From Cognatilysobacter xinjiangensis (lineage in GTDB: Bacteria; Pseudomonadota; Gammaproteobacteria; Xanthomonadales; Xanthomonadaceae), in assembly GCF_014651995.1 (NCBI RefSeq), contig NZ_BMXY01000003.1:186001-250000 (forward strand): 64,000 nucleotides of DNA, read 5' to 3'. Every line of letters begins with the position of its first letter. The stretch's first letter is position 1. Made by a program: the position numbers and the translations under genes. Below are positions 15,278 through 24,899 of the stretch, in pieces. The notes under the pieces were generated by a model. That model did no database searches. It was not told the DNA's origin and saw only the letters and a list, made by a program, of their open reading frames with translations.

Positions 15278-17364
15278 AGCCCCTGCTGATCGAACTCGGC
15301 ACCGAGGAACTGCCCGTCAAGGCGCTGCCCGGCCTGGCGCAGGCCTTTTTCGACGGCGTGGTCGCCGGCCTGGAAAAGCGCGGCATCGAGCTCGACCGCA
15401 CCGGCGCCAAGCCGCTCTACACGCCGCGTCGCCTCGCCGTCGCGCTGCCGAAGGTGGCCGCGCAGCAGCCCGAGCAGAAGTCCGAGGTGCTGGGCCCGTA
15501 TCTCAACATCGCGCTCGACGCGAACGGCGCGCCCACGCGCGCACTCGACGGCTTCGCACAGAAGGCCGGCGTCGAGTGGACGCAGCTCGAACGCGTCACC
15601 GACGCCAAGGGCGAGCGCTTCGTGCACCGCGCGGTGAAGCCGGGCGCGTCGACCGCGTCGCTGCTGGGCGAGGTGCTGGCCGAGGCCGTCGCCGGCATGC
15701 CGATCCCCAAGCCGATGCGCTGGGGCGCGAACGATTTCGGCTTCGCGCGGCCGGTGCACTGGCTGGTGGTGCTGCACGGCGGCGACATCGTCGAGGTCGA
15801 ACTGTTCGGGGTGAAGGCCGACCGCATGAGCCGCGGCCATCGCTTCATGTCGGACAAGCCGGTGTGGTTCACCGATCCGTCGGACTACGTCGAATCGCTG
15901 CGCGCGGCGAAGGTGCTGGTCGATCCCGACGAGCGCCGCGGCCGCATCCGCGCCGAGGTCGAGCGCGCCGCGCAGTCGGTGGACGGCGTGGCGCGCATCG
16001 AGCCGGGCATCCTCGAGGAAGTGAACGGCCTGGTCGAATGGCCGAAGGCGGTGGCCTGCAGCTTCGAGCGCGAGTTCCTGCGCGTGCCGCAGGAAGCGCT
16101 GATCGCCACGATGGAGGCGAACCAGAAGTTCTTCCCGGTCCTCGATTCCAGCGGTCGCCTGTCCGAGCACTTCGTCGGCATCGCCAACATCGAGTCGAAG
16201 GACGAGGCCGAGGTGCGCAAGGGCTACGAGCGCGTGATCCGCCCGCGCTTCGCCGACGCCGGCTTCTTCTTCGACGAGGACCTCAAGCAGGGCCTCGTGG
16301 CGATGGGCGAAGGCCTGCCGGGCGTGACCTACCAGGCCAAGCTCGGCTCGATCGCCGACAAGGCGCAGCGCGTGGCCGCGCTGGCCGAGATGATCGCGAG
16401 CGATGTCGACGTCGATCCGGCGCTCGCGCGCCGCGCCGCGCTGCTGTCGAAGAACGACCTGCAGTCGCGCATGGTCGGCGAGTTCCCGGAGCTGCAGGGC
16501 ATCGCCGGCCGCTATTACGCGCTGCACGATGCCGCGCTGGCCGACGTCGGCGATGCCGAGCGCTTCGACCTCGCGCAGTCGCTCGACGAGGTCTACATGC
16601 CGCGCTTCGCGGGCGATGCGATCGCGCCGACCAGGCTCGGCCAGGTGCTGGCGATCGCCGAGCGCCTGGACACGCTGGCCGGCGGTTTCGCCGCGGGCCT
16701 GCGCCCCACCGGCAACAAGGATCCGTTCGCGCTGCGCCGCAACGCGCTGGGCCTGGCGCGCACGCTGCTCGAAGGCGGCCACGACCTGATGCTGCACGGG
16801 CTGGTCGAGCGCGCGGTCGCGCTGCAGCCGGTGCAGGCCGCGGATGTCGGCGCCTACGACATCACCCATTTCGTCTACGACCGCCTGCGCGGCTACTACG
16901 CCGATCGCGACGTCACGCCGCAGCAGTTCGACGCCGTGCTCAACGCGGTGCACGAATCGCTGCCGGACTTCGACGCTCGCGTGTCGGCCGTGCGCGAGTT
17001 CGTGAAGCTGCCGGAAGCCGAAGCGCTGGCCGCGGCGAACAAGCGCATCCGCAACATCCTGCGCAAGACCGAGGGCGAGGCGTCGGCGACGTTCGATGCG
17101 TCGCTCTGCGCCGAGGACGCCGAGAGGGATCTCGCCGTCGCGCTCGCGCAGGCCGAGGTCGACACCGATCCGATGCTCGATGCCCGCGACTACGCCGGCA
17201 CGCTCGCGCGCCTGGCGCAGCTGCGCCCGGTGGTCGACACGTTCTTCGACAAGGTGATGGTGAACGTCGACGACGTGGCCGTGCGCCGCAACCGCCTCGC
17301 CCTGCTGCAGCGCCTCGCCGACCGCCTCGGCAGCGTGGCGGCGATCGAGTACCTCTCGATCTGA
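15274..17364 (+). CDS. glyS: Glycyl-tRNA synthetase beta subunit
   Basis: 696 residues starting [20 protein letters not shown], the invariant GlyS opening, with ATG overlapping the GST stop. Conserved blocks are visible through the chain: [24 protein letters not shown] near residue 150, [52 protein letters not shown] and, near 475, [18 protein letters not shown]. The C-terminal part is the HD-like and tRNA anticodon-binding region. Length is normal. It completes the heterotetrameric synthetase with glyQ. Confidence 0.97.
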   Translation: MKPLLIELGTEELPVKALPGLAQAFFDGVVAGLEKRGIELDRTGAKPLYTPRRLAVALPKVAAQQPEQKSEVLGPYLNIALDANGAPTRALDGFAQKAGVEWTQLERVTDAKGERFVHRAVKPGASTASLLGEVLAEAVAGMPIPKPMRWGANDFGFARPVHWLVVLHGGDIVEVELFGVKADRMSRGHRFMSDKPVWFTDPSDYVESLRAAKVLVDPDERRGRIRAEVERAAQSVDGVARIEPGILEEVNGLVEWPKAVACSFEREFLRVPQEALIATMEANQKFFPVLDSSGRLSEHFVGIANIESKDEAEVRKGYERVIRPRFADAGFFFDEDLKQGLVAMGEGLPGVTYQAKLGSIADKAQRVAALAEMIASDVDVDPALARRAALLSKNDLQSRMVGEFPELQGIAGRYYALHDAALADVGDAERFDLAQSLDEVYMPRFAGDAIAPTRLGQVLAIAERLDTLAGGFAAGLRPTGNKDPFALRRNALGLARTLLEGGHDLMLHGLVERAVALQPVQAADVGAYDITHFVYDRLRGYYADRDVTPQQFDAVLNAVHESLPDFDARVSAVREFVKLPEAEALAAANKRIRNILRKTEGEASATFDASLCAEDAERDLAVALAQAEVDTDPMLDARDYAGTLARLAQLRPVVDTFFDKVMVNVDDVAVRRNRLALLQRLADRLGSVAAIEYLSI

Positions 17365-17439
17365 ACCGGCGCAGCGTGGCGAAGCGGCCGTCCGCATCCA
17401 TCACGGCCGCTTCAACGCGGCCATCGCTATCCTGACCGG

Positions 17440-19230
17440 ATGCGGACTGATCCCCGCGGCCGGCGCGCCGTCTACACCCTTTTGCTGCTCGCCTGCGTCG
17501 CGCCGTCCGCCTGGGCCGCGCGCGTGGAGCGCGTGGAAGTGCGCGGCGTCGACGAGGCGCTGGCCGAGAACATCCGCCTGTCGCTGACCATCAACGACGA
17601 AACCGGCGCCGACATCGGCGACCGCCGCCTCGACTATCTCGTCGGCGAGATCGAGGCCGAGGCGCGCGCCGCGCTGGAGCCGTTCGGCTACTACTCGCCG
17701 GTGATCCGCGTGTCGCGCGAGGGCGAGGTCGTCGCCATCGACGTGGACCCCGGCCCTGCGGTCACCGTGCGCGGTCGTTCGGTGCGCGTGCAGGGCGAGG
17801 CCGGCGCGGAAGAAGTGGTGCGCGAGGAAGTCGACGCGTTCCGCCCGGTCGAGGGCGAGGTGCTCGACCACGCGGTCTACGAGGCCAGCAAGACGCGCAT
17901 CACCCGCGTGCTGGCCGAGCGCGGCTACTTCGATGCCGAGATCCCGTCGCATCGCGTGGAGGTCACGCGCGCCACGCGGTCGGCCGACATCGACCTGTTG
18001 TGGACCAGCGGGCCTCGCTACCGCATGGGCCCGGTCGAGTTCACCCAGACGCCGACATCCATCATCAACGACGACCTGCTGCAGAAGCTGGTGTTCTGGC
18101 GCCGCGGCGCGCCCTTCCACCAGGACCGCGTGGAGCGCCTGCGCGAATCGCTGCAGCGGCTCGACTACTTCTCCGGCATCGACGTGGCGATCGCGCCGGA
18201 CAAGGCGGTCGACCTGCAGGTGCCGGTCGACGTCACGCTGACGCCGGCCAAGCGCACCGTCTACACCGCCGGCCTGAGCTACGGTTCCGACAGCGGCGCC
18301 GGCGTGCGCTTCGGCATCGACCGCCGCTACCTCAACCGCCGCGGCCACAAGGGCACCGCGCTGCTGGACTACGCGCAGCGGCGCAAGACGCTCACGCTCA
18401 ACTACCGCATTCCCGCGTTCGCCTGGCTCGACGGCTGGTACACGTTCGCGCTGCAGGCCGCGGACGAGCAGACCGATTTCATCGACAACCGCCGCGTGGA
18501 ATTCCTCGCCAGCCGCAGCGGGCAGATCAGCCGCGAGCTCGAGGCCGTCGCCAGCCTGCACGTGCTGCGCGAGCGCTGGGCGTACGCGGCCGAGGACGAC
18601 GGCGATCCGGCCACGCCACCGGATTACCGCTACGCCTCGTTCTGGTATCCCGAGATCAGCGCCAACTACGTCGACGTGGACGACCGCCTGCTGCCGCGCC
18701 GCGGCTTCGGCGCCAACGCGTTCGTGCGCGGCGGCCGCGGCCGCGTGGCCGAGGACGACGGCGTGCTGTTCGCGCAGGCACGTGCCTCGGTTGCCTGGTA
18801 TCGCGGCCTCGGCCCGCGCTCGCGGCTGATCACGCGCGGCGAGCTCGGCCACACCTGGAGCGATGCGCCGATCGGCACGATGCCGCCGTCGCTGCGCTTC
18901 CACGCCGGCGGCGAGCGCAGCATCCGCGGCTACGGCTGGCGTGAGGTGGGCCCGCGCGTGGGCGATGCCGGGCGCCGCTTCGCGGTAGGCGCGCGCAACG
19001 TGCTGACCGGCGACGTCGAGTTCGAGCAGTACCTCAACGACCGCTGGGGCTATGCGCTGTTCGTCGACACCGGCAGCGCGTTCAACGACCGCCCCGACCT
19101 GCACACCGGCGTCGGCTTCGGCGTGCGCTGGCGCTCGCCGGTCGGCCCCGTGCGCATCGACGTCGCACGCGGGCTGAAGAACCCCGACTCGCCGTTCCAG
19201 ATCTACCTCGGCCTCGGAGCTGAGCTGTGA
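17440..19230 (+). CDS. tamA: Outer-membrane translocation and assembly protein TamA
   Basis: 596 residues: signal peptide (TLLLLACVAPSAWA), three POTRA-like domains over about 25-265, and a 16-strand Omp85 barrel after that. Barrel hallmarks are SYGSDSGAGVRFGIDRRYLN near residue 285, GYGWREVGPRVGDAG near 500 and the closing RIDVARGLKNPDSPFQIYLG. TamA works with TamB in outer-membrane biogenesis (protein and phospholipid handling). It overlaps tamB by 4 bp, so the two are produced together. Confidence 0.93.
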   Translation: MRTDPRGRRAVYTLLLLACVAPSAWAARVERVEVRGVDEALAENIRLSLTINDETGADIGDRRLDYLVGEIEAEARAALEPFGYYSPVIRVSREGEVVAIDVDPGPAVTVRGRSVRVQGEAGAEEVVREEVDAFRPVEGEVLDHAVYEASKTRITRVLAERGYFDAEIPSHRVEVTRATRSADIDLLWTSGPRYRMGPVEFTQTPTSIINDDLLQKLVFWRRGAPFHQDRVERLRESLQRLDYFSGIDVAIAPDKAVDLQVPVDVTLTPAKRTVYTAGLSYGSDSGAGVRFGIDRRYLNRRGHKGTALLDYAQRRKTLTLNYRIPAFAWLDGWYTFALQAADEQTDFIDNRRVEFLASRSGQISRELEAVASLHVLRERWAYAAEDDGDPATPPDYRYASFWYPEISANYVDVDDRLLPRRGFGANAFVRGGRGRVAEDDGVLFAQARASVAWYRGLGPRSRLITRGELGHTWSDAPIGTMPPSLRFHAGGERSIRGYGWREVGPRVGDAGRRFAVGARNVLTGDVEFEQYLNDRWGYALFVDTGSAFNDRPDLHTGVGFGVRWRSPVGPVRIDVARGLKNPDSPFQIYLGLGAEL

Positions 19231-22200
19231 GCCGCCTGCCCGACGCGAAGAACGCGCGCCCCGACGAGCCGACGCCGGAGGAGCGCGAGGCGCGCATCCG
19301 CGAACTGCGCGCCAAGCGTCATGCGCGTGCGAAGAAGATCGCGATCCGCAGTGGCGTCATCACCGGCGGCGTGCTGCTGCTGGTGGTCGCGTTCGCCTAC
19401 TGGCTGCTCACCACCATTGCCGGGCGCGACCTGCTGCTCGCGCAGATCAAGGCGCGCCTGCCGGCCAATGCCTCGCTGGACTGGAAGGACGCCGAGGGCC
19501 CGGCGTCGGGCCCGCTCACGCTGCACGACGTGCGCTTCCGCTGGAACAAGGTCGCATTCGACGCGCAGCGGGTGACGCTCGATCCGGCGCTGCGCCCGCT
19601 GCTCGGCCGTCGCCTGCGGCTGGATGCGATGCAGGTCGAGAACGCCACGCTCGACCTGCCCGAGAGCGACGAGCCCTTCGAGCTGCCGCGCTGGCCCGAC
19701 TCGCTGCCGCAGATCACCGTGCCGCTCGCGCTGCAGGCCGACGACATCCGCGTCGACGGGCTGCGCATCACGCGCCAGGCCGAGCCGCTGATCGAGATCC
19801 GCCGCCTGCGCGGCGGCGTGGACGCCAGCAACGGCCGGCTCGCGCTCACGCGCGTCGATGTCGACAGCGACCGCGGCCGCTTCGCCGCGCACGGCACCTA
19901 CGCGCCGGTGGAGAACTACCGCACCGACCTGGTCGCCACTGCGCTGGTGCCGGCCAAGAGTTCCGGTACGCCGCTGCGGCTGGGCTTCGTCGCGCGCGGC
20001 GATCTCGACGCGATGGACGTCGCGCTGGCCGGCGCCGCGCCCGGTCCGGTGCGCGCCACGCTGAGCCTGCGCGGGGCCGAACGCCCGCGCTGGCAGTTGC
20101 GTGCGAACGCGAGCGGCCTCGACGTGGCCGCGCTGTCGGGCACGCCGGTCGATCCGCCGGACGCCGTGGACGTCGATGTGCGCGCCGACGGCACCGGCGG
20201 CGACGCGCGCCTGCAGGGCTCGATCGTGCGCGGCGACATGCGCATCGCGGTGAATCCGTCGGTGCTGCATCTCGAACAGCAGGTACTCGCATTCGCGCCG
20301 CTCGACGTCGAGCTGCTCGGCGGGCGCATCGTTGCGCGCGGCCGCGGCGACTTCGGCGACCGTCGCAATGCGCGCGTGGACTACACGCTGGCCGCGCGCG
20401 GGCTGCGCTGGGGCGAGGGCGCGTCGCAGGTGATCGCCGATGCCGACCTCGCGGTGGCCGGCACGCAGGCGGCGTGGACGGTCAACGGCGACAGCACGCT
20501 GCTGCGCAACGGCCAGCGCGCGCAGGTCGCGCTCAGCGGGCGCGGGCGCCAAGCCGAGCTCATGGTGCAGCGCCTGCTCGCGCGCATGCCGACCGGCGTG
20601 CTCGAGGCGAACGGCCGCATCACCTGGCGCCCGGCGCTGGACTGGAACCTGCACGCGCAGCTGGACGGCTTCGACCCCGGCTATTTCGCACCGGGCTGGA
20701 ACGGCGCGCTGCGCGGCGTGCTGCGCACTACCGGCCACCAGCCCACCGGCCAGGCGCTGCAGGCGACGCTGGACGTGCCGCGCCTCGGCGGCCGCCTGCG
20801 CGGCCGCGCGGTCGGCGCCAGCGGGCAGGTGCGGCTGATCGACGATGTCTACCGCGGCACCGTGGCGCTCACCGCCGACCGCGGTCGCGCCCTCGTGCAG
20901 GGCGAAGCGGCCTTCGGCGCACTGCAGCGCTGGAACGCGAGCGCGCGCCTCGAGCGTTTCGATCCGTCGTTCGTCGTCGCCGGCTGGCCGGGCGCGGTGG
21001 ACGCGCAGCTGCGCAGCACCGGCCAGCGCCGCCTCGGCGCACCGGGCCGACCCGCCGAGCTGCAGGCCAGCGTCGAACTCGCGCAGCTCGGCGGCACGCT
21101 GCGTGGGCGCGCGCTTTCGGGCCGCGGCCAGGCGGAGCTGCGCGGCGGCGACGTCGAAGGCCAGCTGCAGCTCGGCGCCGGCGCGAGCCGCATCGACGCG
21201 CGCGGCCGCATCGGCGACCGCCTCGACATCGACGCACGCCTGAGCCCGTTGCAGCTGGCCGACCTGCTGCCGGACGCGCGCGGCGTCGTGCGCGGCACGC
21301 TGCGGTTGACCGGCCCGCGCACGGCGCCCGACATCGCCGCCGACCTCGACGGCCGCGACGTGGCCTTCGCCGACTACCGCGTCGGCACGCTCGTCGCCAA
21401 GGGCCGCCTGCCCTGGCGCGCCGGCACGCCGGGCGCGCTCACGCTGCGCGGCAGCGGGCTGCAGGTCGGCCTGCCGTTCGACGCACTGAATGCCGACGCG
21501 CGCGGCGCGGTAGAGGCGCTGCAGCTGCGCGCCGATGCGCGCGGCCCGTTCGGGGCGCTCGCCGTGGCCGGCGGGCTGCGCAAGGCGGGTGCCGACTGGC
21601 TGGCGAACGTCGCGTCGCTGCAGCTCGCGCCCACGCGCGGCGCGCCCTGGCAGCTGACGCGCGCCACCCAGCTGCGCTTCGGCGGCGGCCGCGTCGGCGT
21701 CGCATCCACCTGCCTACGCTCGAACGCGGGCGGCGAGCTCTGCGGCTCGGCCGACTGGCCGCGCCGCGCCGACGTGACCGCGCGCGGCCTGCCGCTCACG
21801 CTGGTGGCCGGCTATCTGCCCGAGCACGCCGATGGCCGCGCCTGGGGCGTCAGCGGCAATGTCGACGGGCAGGCGCAGGTGCGCGGCGTCGGCAATTCCT
21901 GGCGTGGCACCGCGCGCATCACCTCCGCGCAGGGCGGCTTCCGGCTCGACGCGCGCGACGACTACGAGCTGGTGCGCTGGCGCGGGCTGGATGCGCGGCT
22001 CGCCTTCGACCCGCAGCGCCTGCAGGTCGACCTCGATTCGGGCCTGTTCGACCGCGGCCGCATCGACGGGCGCGTGGCGATGGGCTGGGCCGCGCACGCG
22101 CCGCTGTCGGGCAACGTGGCCATCGACACCGACGAGCTGACCTTCATCGAACTGTTCTCGCCCGACATCGTCGACCCGCGCGGCCGCCTGAGCGGGCGCA

Positions 22201-23366
22201 TCACGCTGGGCGGCACGCGGCTGGCGCCGCAGCTGGGCGGGCAGGCGCGGCTCACCGGCTTCTCGACCGAGCTGCCGGCGCTGGGCATCGAACTCACGCA
22301 GGGCGAGGCCGCGCTCGACGCGCTGCCCGACGGCACCGCGCGCATCAACGGCCGCGTGCGCTCCGGCGACGGCGTGCTCAACGTCGACGGGCGGCTGGGC
22401 TGGCGCGGCGAAGGCGCGCCGCTGCAGCTCGCGGTGCGCGGCACCAACGTGCAGGTGGCCAACACGCGGCAGCTGCGTGCTGTGGCCAACCCCGACGTGC
22501 GCGTGCGCAGCGGCGCGGGCGAGCCGTTCACCGTCACCGGCACGGTGGTGGTGCCGTCGGCGCTGGTGATGCTCGAGCGCTTCGATGGCGCGGTGAAGGC
22601 CTCGCCGGACGTGGTGGTGCTCGACCCGGTCGAGCCGTCCGGCGACGTCAAGCCGCCGACGGCGCTGGCCCTGGACCTCGCGGTGGTGTCCGGGCGCGAC
22701 GTGCGCCTGCAGGGCTTCGGCCTCGACGGCCGCCTCGCCGGGCAGGTGCAGCTGCGCAGCAGTTCCGGCACCGACGACATCACCGCGCGCGGCCGCATGG
22801 ACGTATCCGGGCGCTACCTCGCCTACGGCCAGCGGCTGGACGTCACGCGCGGCGAGCTGACCTGGTCGGGCGGCGCGATCGCCGATCCGATCCTCAACAT
22901 CCGCGCCGAGCGCGACGTCGGCGGCGTCACCGCCGGCATCGACGTCACCGGCCATGCCACCGAGCCGCGCGCCAACGTGTGGTCGAGCAATGGCGGCACG
23001 CAATCCGAGGCGCTGTCGATGCTCGCGCTGGGCCGGCCGCTGGGCACCGTCGGCGGCGAACAGGGGCGGCAGATCGGCGCGGCCAGCGCGGCGCTGTCGG
23101 CCGGCGGCTCGCTGCTGGCCTCCGAGCTCGGCACGCGGCTGGGCCTGGACGACGCCGGCGTGATCGAGAGCCGCACGCTCGGCGGCAGCGTGCTCGGCAT
23201 CGGCAAGTACCTGTCGCCGCGGCTGTACGTGGGCTACGGCGTGTCGCTGTTCGGCAGCGGGCAGGTGCTGACGCTGAAGTACCTGATCCGCCGCGGCGTG
23301 GATGCCACGTTCGAATCGAGCACGGTCGAGAACCGCGCCTCGCTCAACTACCGCAAGGAACGCTGA
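19227..23366 (+). CDS. tamB: Translocation and assembly module protein TamB
   Basis: 1379 residues, an AsmA-like bridge protein. A cytoplasmic charged N-terminus is followed by one membrane anchor at about 50-70 (IRSGVITGGVLLLVVAFAYW), a long series of beta-taco repeats, and the C-terminal DUF490 domain (LTWSGGAIADPILNIRAERD, SMLALGRPLGTVGG, SRTLGGSVLGIGKYLSPRLY). It spans the periplasm from inner membrane to TamA. The start overlaps the tamA stop. The 5' region codes a Glu/Arg-rich tail of about 45 residues before the helix. Repeats in the centre contain tandem RLGGRLRGRAV/QLGGTLRGRAL units, suggesting internal duplication. Confidence 0.95.
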   Translation: MSRLPDAKNARPDEPTPEEREARIRELRAKRHARAKKIAIRSGVITGGVLLLVVAFAYWLLTTIAGRDLLLAQIKARLPANASLDWKDAEGPASGPLTLHDVRFRWNKVAFDAQRVTLDPALRPLLGRRLRLDAMQVENATLDLPESDEPFELPRWPDSLPQITVPLALQADDIRVDGLRITRQAEPLIEIRRLRGGVDASNGRLALTRVDVDSDRGRFAAHGTYAPVENYRTDLVATALVPAKSSGTPLRLGFVARGDLDAMDVALAGAAPGPVRATLSLRGAERPRWQLRANASGLDVAALSGTPVDPPDAVDVDVRADGTGGDARLQGSIVRGDMRIAVNPSVLHLEQQVLAFAPLDVELLGGRIVARGRGDFGDRRNARVDYTLAARGLRWGEGASQVIADADLAVAGTQAAWTVNGDSTLLRNGQRAQVALSGRGRQAELMVQRLLARMPTGVLEANGRITWRPALDWNLHAQLDGFDPGYFAPGWNGALRGVLRTTGHQPTGQALQATLDVPRLGGRLRGRAVGASGQVRLIDDVYRGTVALTADRGRALVQGEAAFGALQRWNASARLERFDPSFVVAGWPGAVDAQLRSTGQRRLGAPGRPAELQASVELAQLGGTLRGRALSGRGQAELRGGDVEGQLQLGAGASRIDARGRIGDRLDIDARLSPLQLADLLPDARGVVRGTLRLTGPRTAPDIAADLDGRDVAFADYRVGTLVAKGRLPWRAGTPGALTLRGSGLQVGLPFDALNADARGAVEALQLRADARGPFGALAVAGGLRKAGADWLANVASLQLAPTRGAPWQLTRATQLRFGGGRVGVASTCLRSNAGGELCGSADWPRRADVTARGLPLTLVAGYLPEHADGRAWGVSGNVDGQAQVRGVGNSWRGTARITSAQGGFRLDARDDYELVRWRGLDARLAFDPQRLQVDLDSGLFDRGRIDGRVAMGWAAHAPLSGNVAIDTDELTFIELFSPDIVDPRGRLSGRITLGGTRLAPQLGGQARLTGFSTELPALGIELTQGEAALDALPDGTARINGRVRSGDGVLNVDGRLGWRGEGAPLQLAVRGTNVQVANTRQLRAVANPDVRVRSGAGEPFTVTGTVVVPSALVMLERFDGAVKASPDVVVLDPVEPSGDVKPPTALALDLAVVSGRDVRLQGFGLDGRLAGQVQLRSSSGTDDITARGRMDVSGRYLAYGQRLDVTRGELTWSGGAIADPILNIRAERDVGGVTAGIDVTGHATEPRANVWSSNGGTQSEALSMLALGRPLGTVGGEQGRQIGAASAALSAGGSLLASELGTRLGLDDAGVIESRTLGGSVLGIGKYLSPRLYVGYGVSLFGSGQVLTLKYLIRRGVDATFESSTVENRASLNYRKER

Positions 23367-23434
23367 GCGCCCTCACGCGCATTGTTCGCCGCGCGCGCTA
23401 GAGTCGCCTCATCGATCACGGCGGGAGCATCGCG

Positions 23435-23689
23435 ATGAGCAAGCTGCACGGCGACCGGCCTCAGGGCGAGGAAGTGCGCTTCGAGCAGGGCGAGCTGCGC
23501 AAGCCCGACGACCGCCACGAGGAGCCCGGCCAGGGCGGCTCGCTGACGCCGCCGAACGACGGCCACGAGCGCGACAGGCGTCGCGACCCGGCCACCGAGC
23601 CACGTACGGAAACCGCGCCGGCCGGCACGCCATCGGTGGACGGCGGCAACGGCCGGGGCGCGGCGCCGGTCGATCACTCGGTCGACTGA
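23435..23689 (+). CDS. Small hydrophilic hypothetical protein
   Basis: 84 residues starting MSKLHGDRPQGEEVRFEQGE, rich in Glu, Arg, Gly and Pro, without membrane segment or signal peptide, so probably disordered. Third codon positions are strongly GC-biased as in neighbouring genes, supporting coding. GCGGGAG upstream of ATG 23435 is a weak ribosome-binding site. It lies 68 bp after tamB and overlaps the 3' end of the opposite small gene by 16 bp. No family recognised. Confidence 0.6.
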   Translation: MSKLHGDRPQGEEVRFEQGELRKPDDRHEEPGQGGSLTPPNDGHERDRRRDPATEPRTETAPAGTPSVDGGNGRGAAPVDHSVD

Positions 23690-23859
23690 CGCATCTCGTC
23701 GGAGGCGCGCCCCGCGTTGCGTCCGGCTTCGGCATCGCGCCCCGCGGCGCTCTGCAGCCGTTCCTCGCGACGGCGGACTTCCTCGCGCTCGTCGCGCTGG
23801 CTGCGCGCCCGCGGTTCGGGTGTCTTCGACGGAGGAGCCTTCGGGGACATGTCGCGCAT
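23674..23859 (-). CDS. Small charged hypothetical protein
   Basis: 61 residues (or 58 from the second Met), Arg/Glu-rich, with MSPKAPPSKTPEPRARSQRD at the front. Most third codon positions are G or C, as in real genes here, but there is no obvious ribosome-binding site and its 3' end overlaps the opposite small gene. It could be a genuine disordered protein or a chance frame; no family recognised. Confidence 0.42.
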   Translation of the reverse strand: MRDMSPKAPPSKTPEPRARSQRDEREEVRRREERLQSAAGRDAEAGRNAGRASDEMRQSTE

Positions 23860-23944
23860 CCGCTAGCAGGGGTGGATAGGCTCGCCGCTCGCGCGTAAGC
23901 GGGCGTGACAGCGGGCGCTACCGCAGCGCCCGTCATTCGCGATG

Positions 23945-23973
23945 CAAAAAAGAACCCGCGCCGGAGCGCGGGT
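23945..23973 (-). terminator. Intrinsic terminator of the DUF4142 gene
   Basis: Read on the minus strand: ACCCGCGC, loop TCCG, GCGCGGGT, then TTCTTTTTT. The 8-bp GC stem plus T-run lies 27 bp after the stop codon at 24001, a standard rho-independent terminator. Confidence 0.85.
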
Positions 23974-24000
23974 CCCGTTACGCGACGGAAACGTCGGTAA

Positions 24001-24675
24001 TTACTGCGCGGCAGGGGCGCCGGCGGTACCGCCGAGCTTGCCCTGGATCTCCACCGCGCGATCGTGGTGCTGCTTGACGTGGTCGCGCGTCGTGGTGAGG
24101 TGCTGGCGCACGGCGTCGTCGGTGGCGGCCGGGATCAGCATGCTGTCGAGCTTGCCCAGCGCGTCGGCATGGTCGGCGACCATCGCATCGATGTAGGCCT
24201 TGGCATACGCATCGCCGTCGAGCGACGCCAGCTGCTGGCGCTCGGCCTCGCCCTTCTGCTTCTGCGCGGTGATGGCGGCGGTATCGGCCGGCGCGCCGCC
24301 GTTCTTGTCGAGCAGCGCGGTGGTGTCGGCCATGTTCTTGGTGTGCTCGGCCTGCATCATGTTGGCGTAGGCCAGCACGTCGCCGGTGACGTTCTTCGAC
24401 TTGGCCTGCTCGGCCGCCTTCACTTCGTGATCGTTGATCACGTTGACCAGTGCGAGCGCTTCGGTCTGCGAAGGCGCGGCAGCGGCCGCATCGCCCGTCG
24501 GCATCGTGCCGCCGGTGGCGTCCGGCGTGGCGGTGGCATCGGCCGGCGCGGTGTCGGCGGTGGCGGCCGGCGTGTTGTTGGTGCCGCCGGCCGCATCCTC
24601 GTTGCGGTTGCAGGCGGTGGTGGCGAACAGCACCAGCGCAGCGGCGGCCAGTGCGAGCGGGGTCTTGGTGTTCAT
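24001..24675 (-). CDS. DUF4142 lipoprotein
   Basis: 224 residues with a lipoprotein signal (LALAAAALVLFATTACNRNE, lipobox TTAC), an Ala/Thr/Asp-rich linker to about residue 65, and a DUF4142 domain: a ferritin-like helical bundle (ALALVNVINDHEVKAAEQAK, YANMMQAEHTKNM, AYIDAMVADHADAL, HLTTTRDHVKQHHDRAVEIQ). Several His/Glu-x-x-His pairs are present, although metal binding by the family is not established to my knowledge. It is divergent from the ferritin-like pair with 224 bp between, and has its own terminator. Confidence 0.85.
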   Translation of the reverse strand: MNTKTPLALAAAALVLFATTACNRNEDAAGGTNNTPAATADTAPADATATPDATGGTMPTGDAAAAAPSQTEALALVNVINDHEVKAAEQAKSKNVTGDVLAYANMMQAEHTKNMADTTALLDKNGGAPADTAAITAQKQKGEAERQQLASLDGDAYAKAYIDAMVADHADALGKLDSMLIPAATDDAVRQHLTTTRDHVKQHHDRAVEIQGKLGGTAGAPAAQ

Positions 24676-24844
24676 GTGTCGGTCTCTCCGTGGGATGGGG
24701 ATGCACGTACGGCCAGCCGTGAGGCCGGATCGCGACGCTAACCGGCGCCATCGCGAGACACCGTGAAGGCACGGCCGCTGCCGGCAAACGAAAACTTTTC
24801 AGGCATGTGGACACGCATTGCGCGCTGTCGCTGTCGCTGCATGC

Positions 24845-24860
24845 TGGCACGGAGGTTGCG
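24845..24860 (+). promoter_or_regulatory. Consensus sigma54 promoter of the ferritin-like genes
   Basis: TGGCACG (24845-24851), GAGG, TTGC (24856-24859) is an exact match to TGGCACG-N4-TTGC. The predicted start is near 24871, giving a leader of about 29 nt to the ATG at 24900 with AAGGAG in between. It is the best sigma54 match found in the window. Upstream, a short GCTGTC repeat (about 24824-24837) is the only other structure seen in the 24676-24844 gap. Confidence 0.78.
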
Positions 24861-24899
24861 ACGTTTGCCGCATTCCGACCCCGTGCAAGGAGATACCCG

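Noticed and set aside
15238-17397. Very long open frame opposite glyS (719 codons), and similar long antisense frames elsewhere
   Set aside because: High-GC genes make stop-poor antisense frames. Products are Arg/Ala/His-rich without motifs, while the sense strand encodes recognised families.
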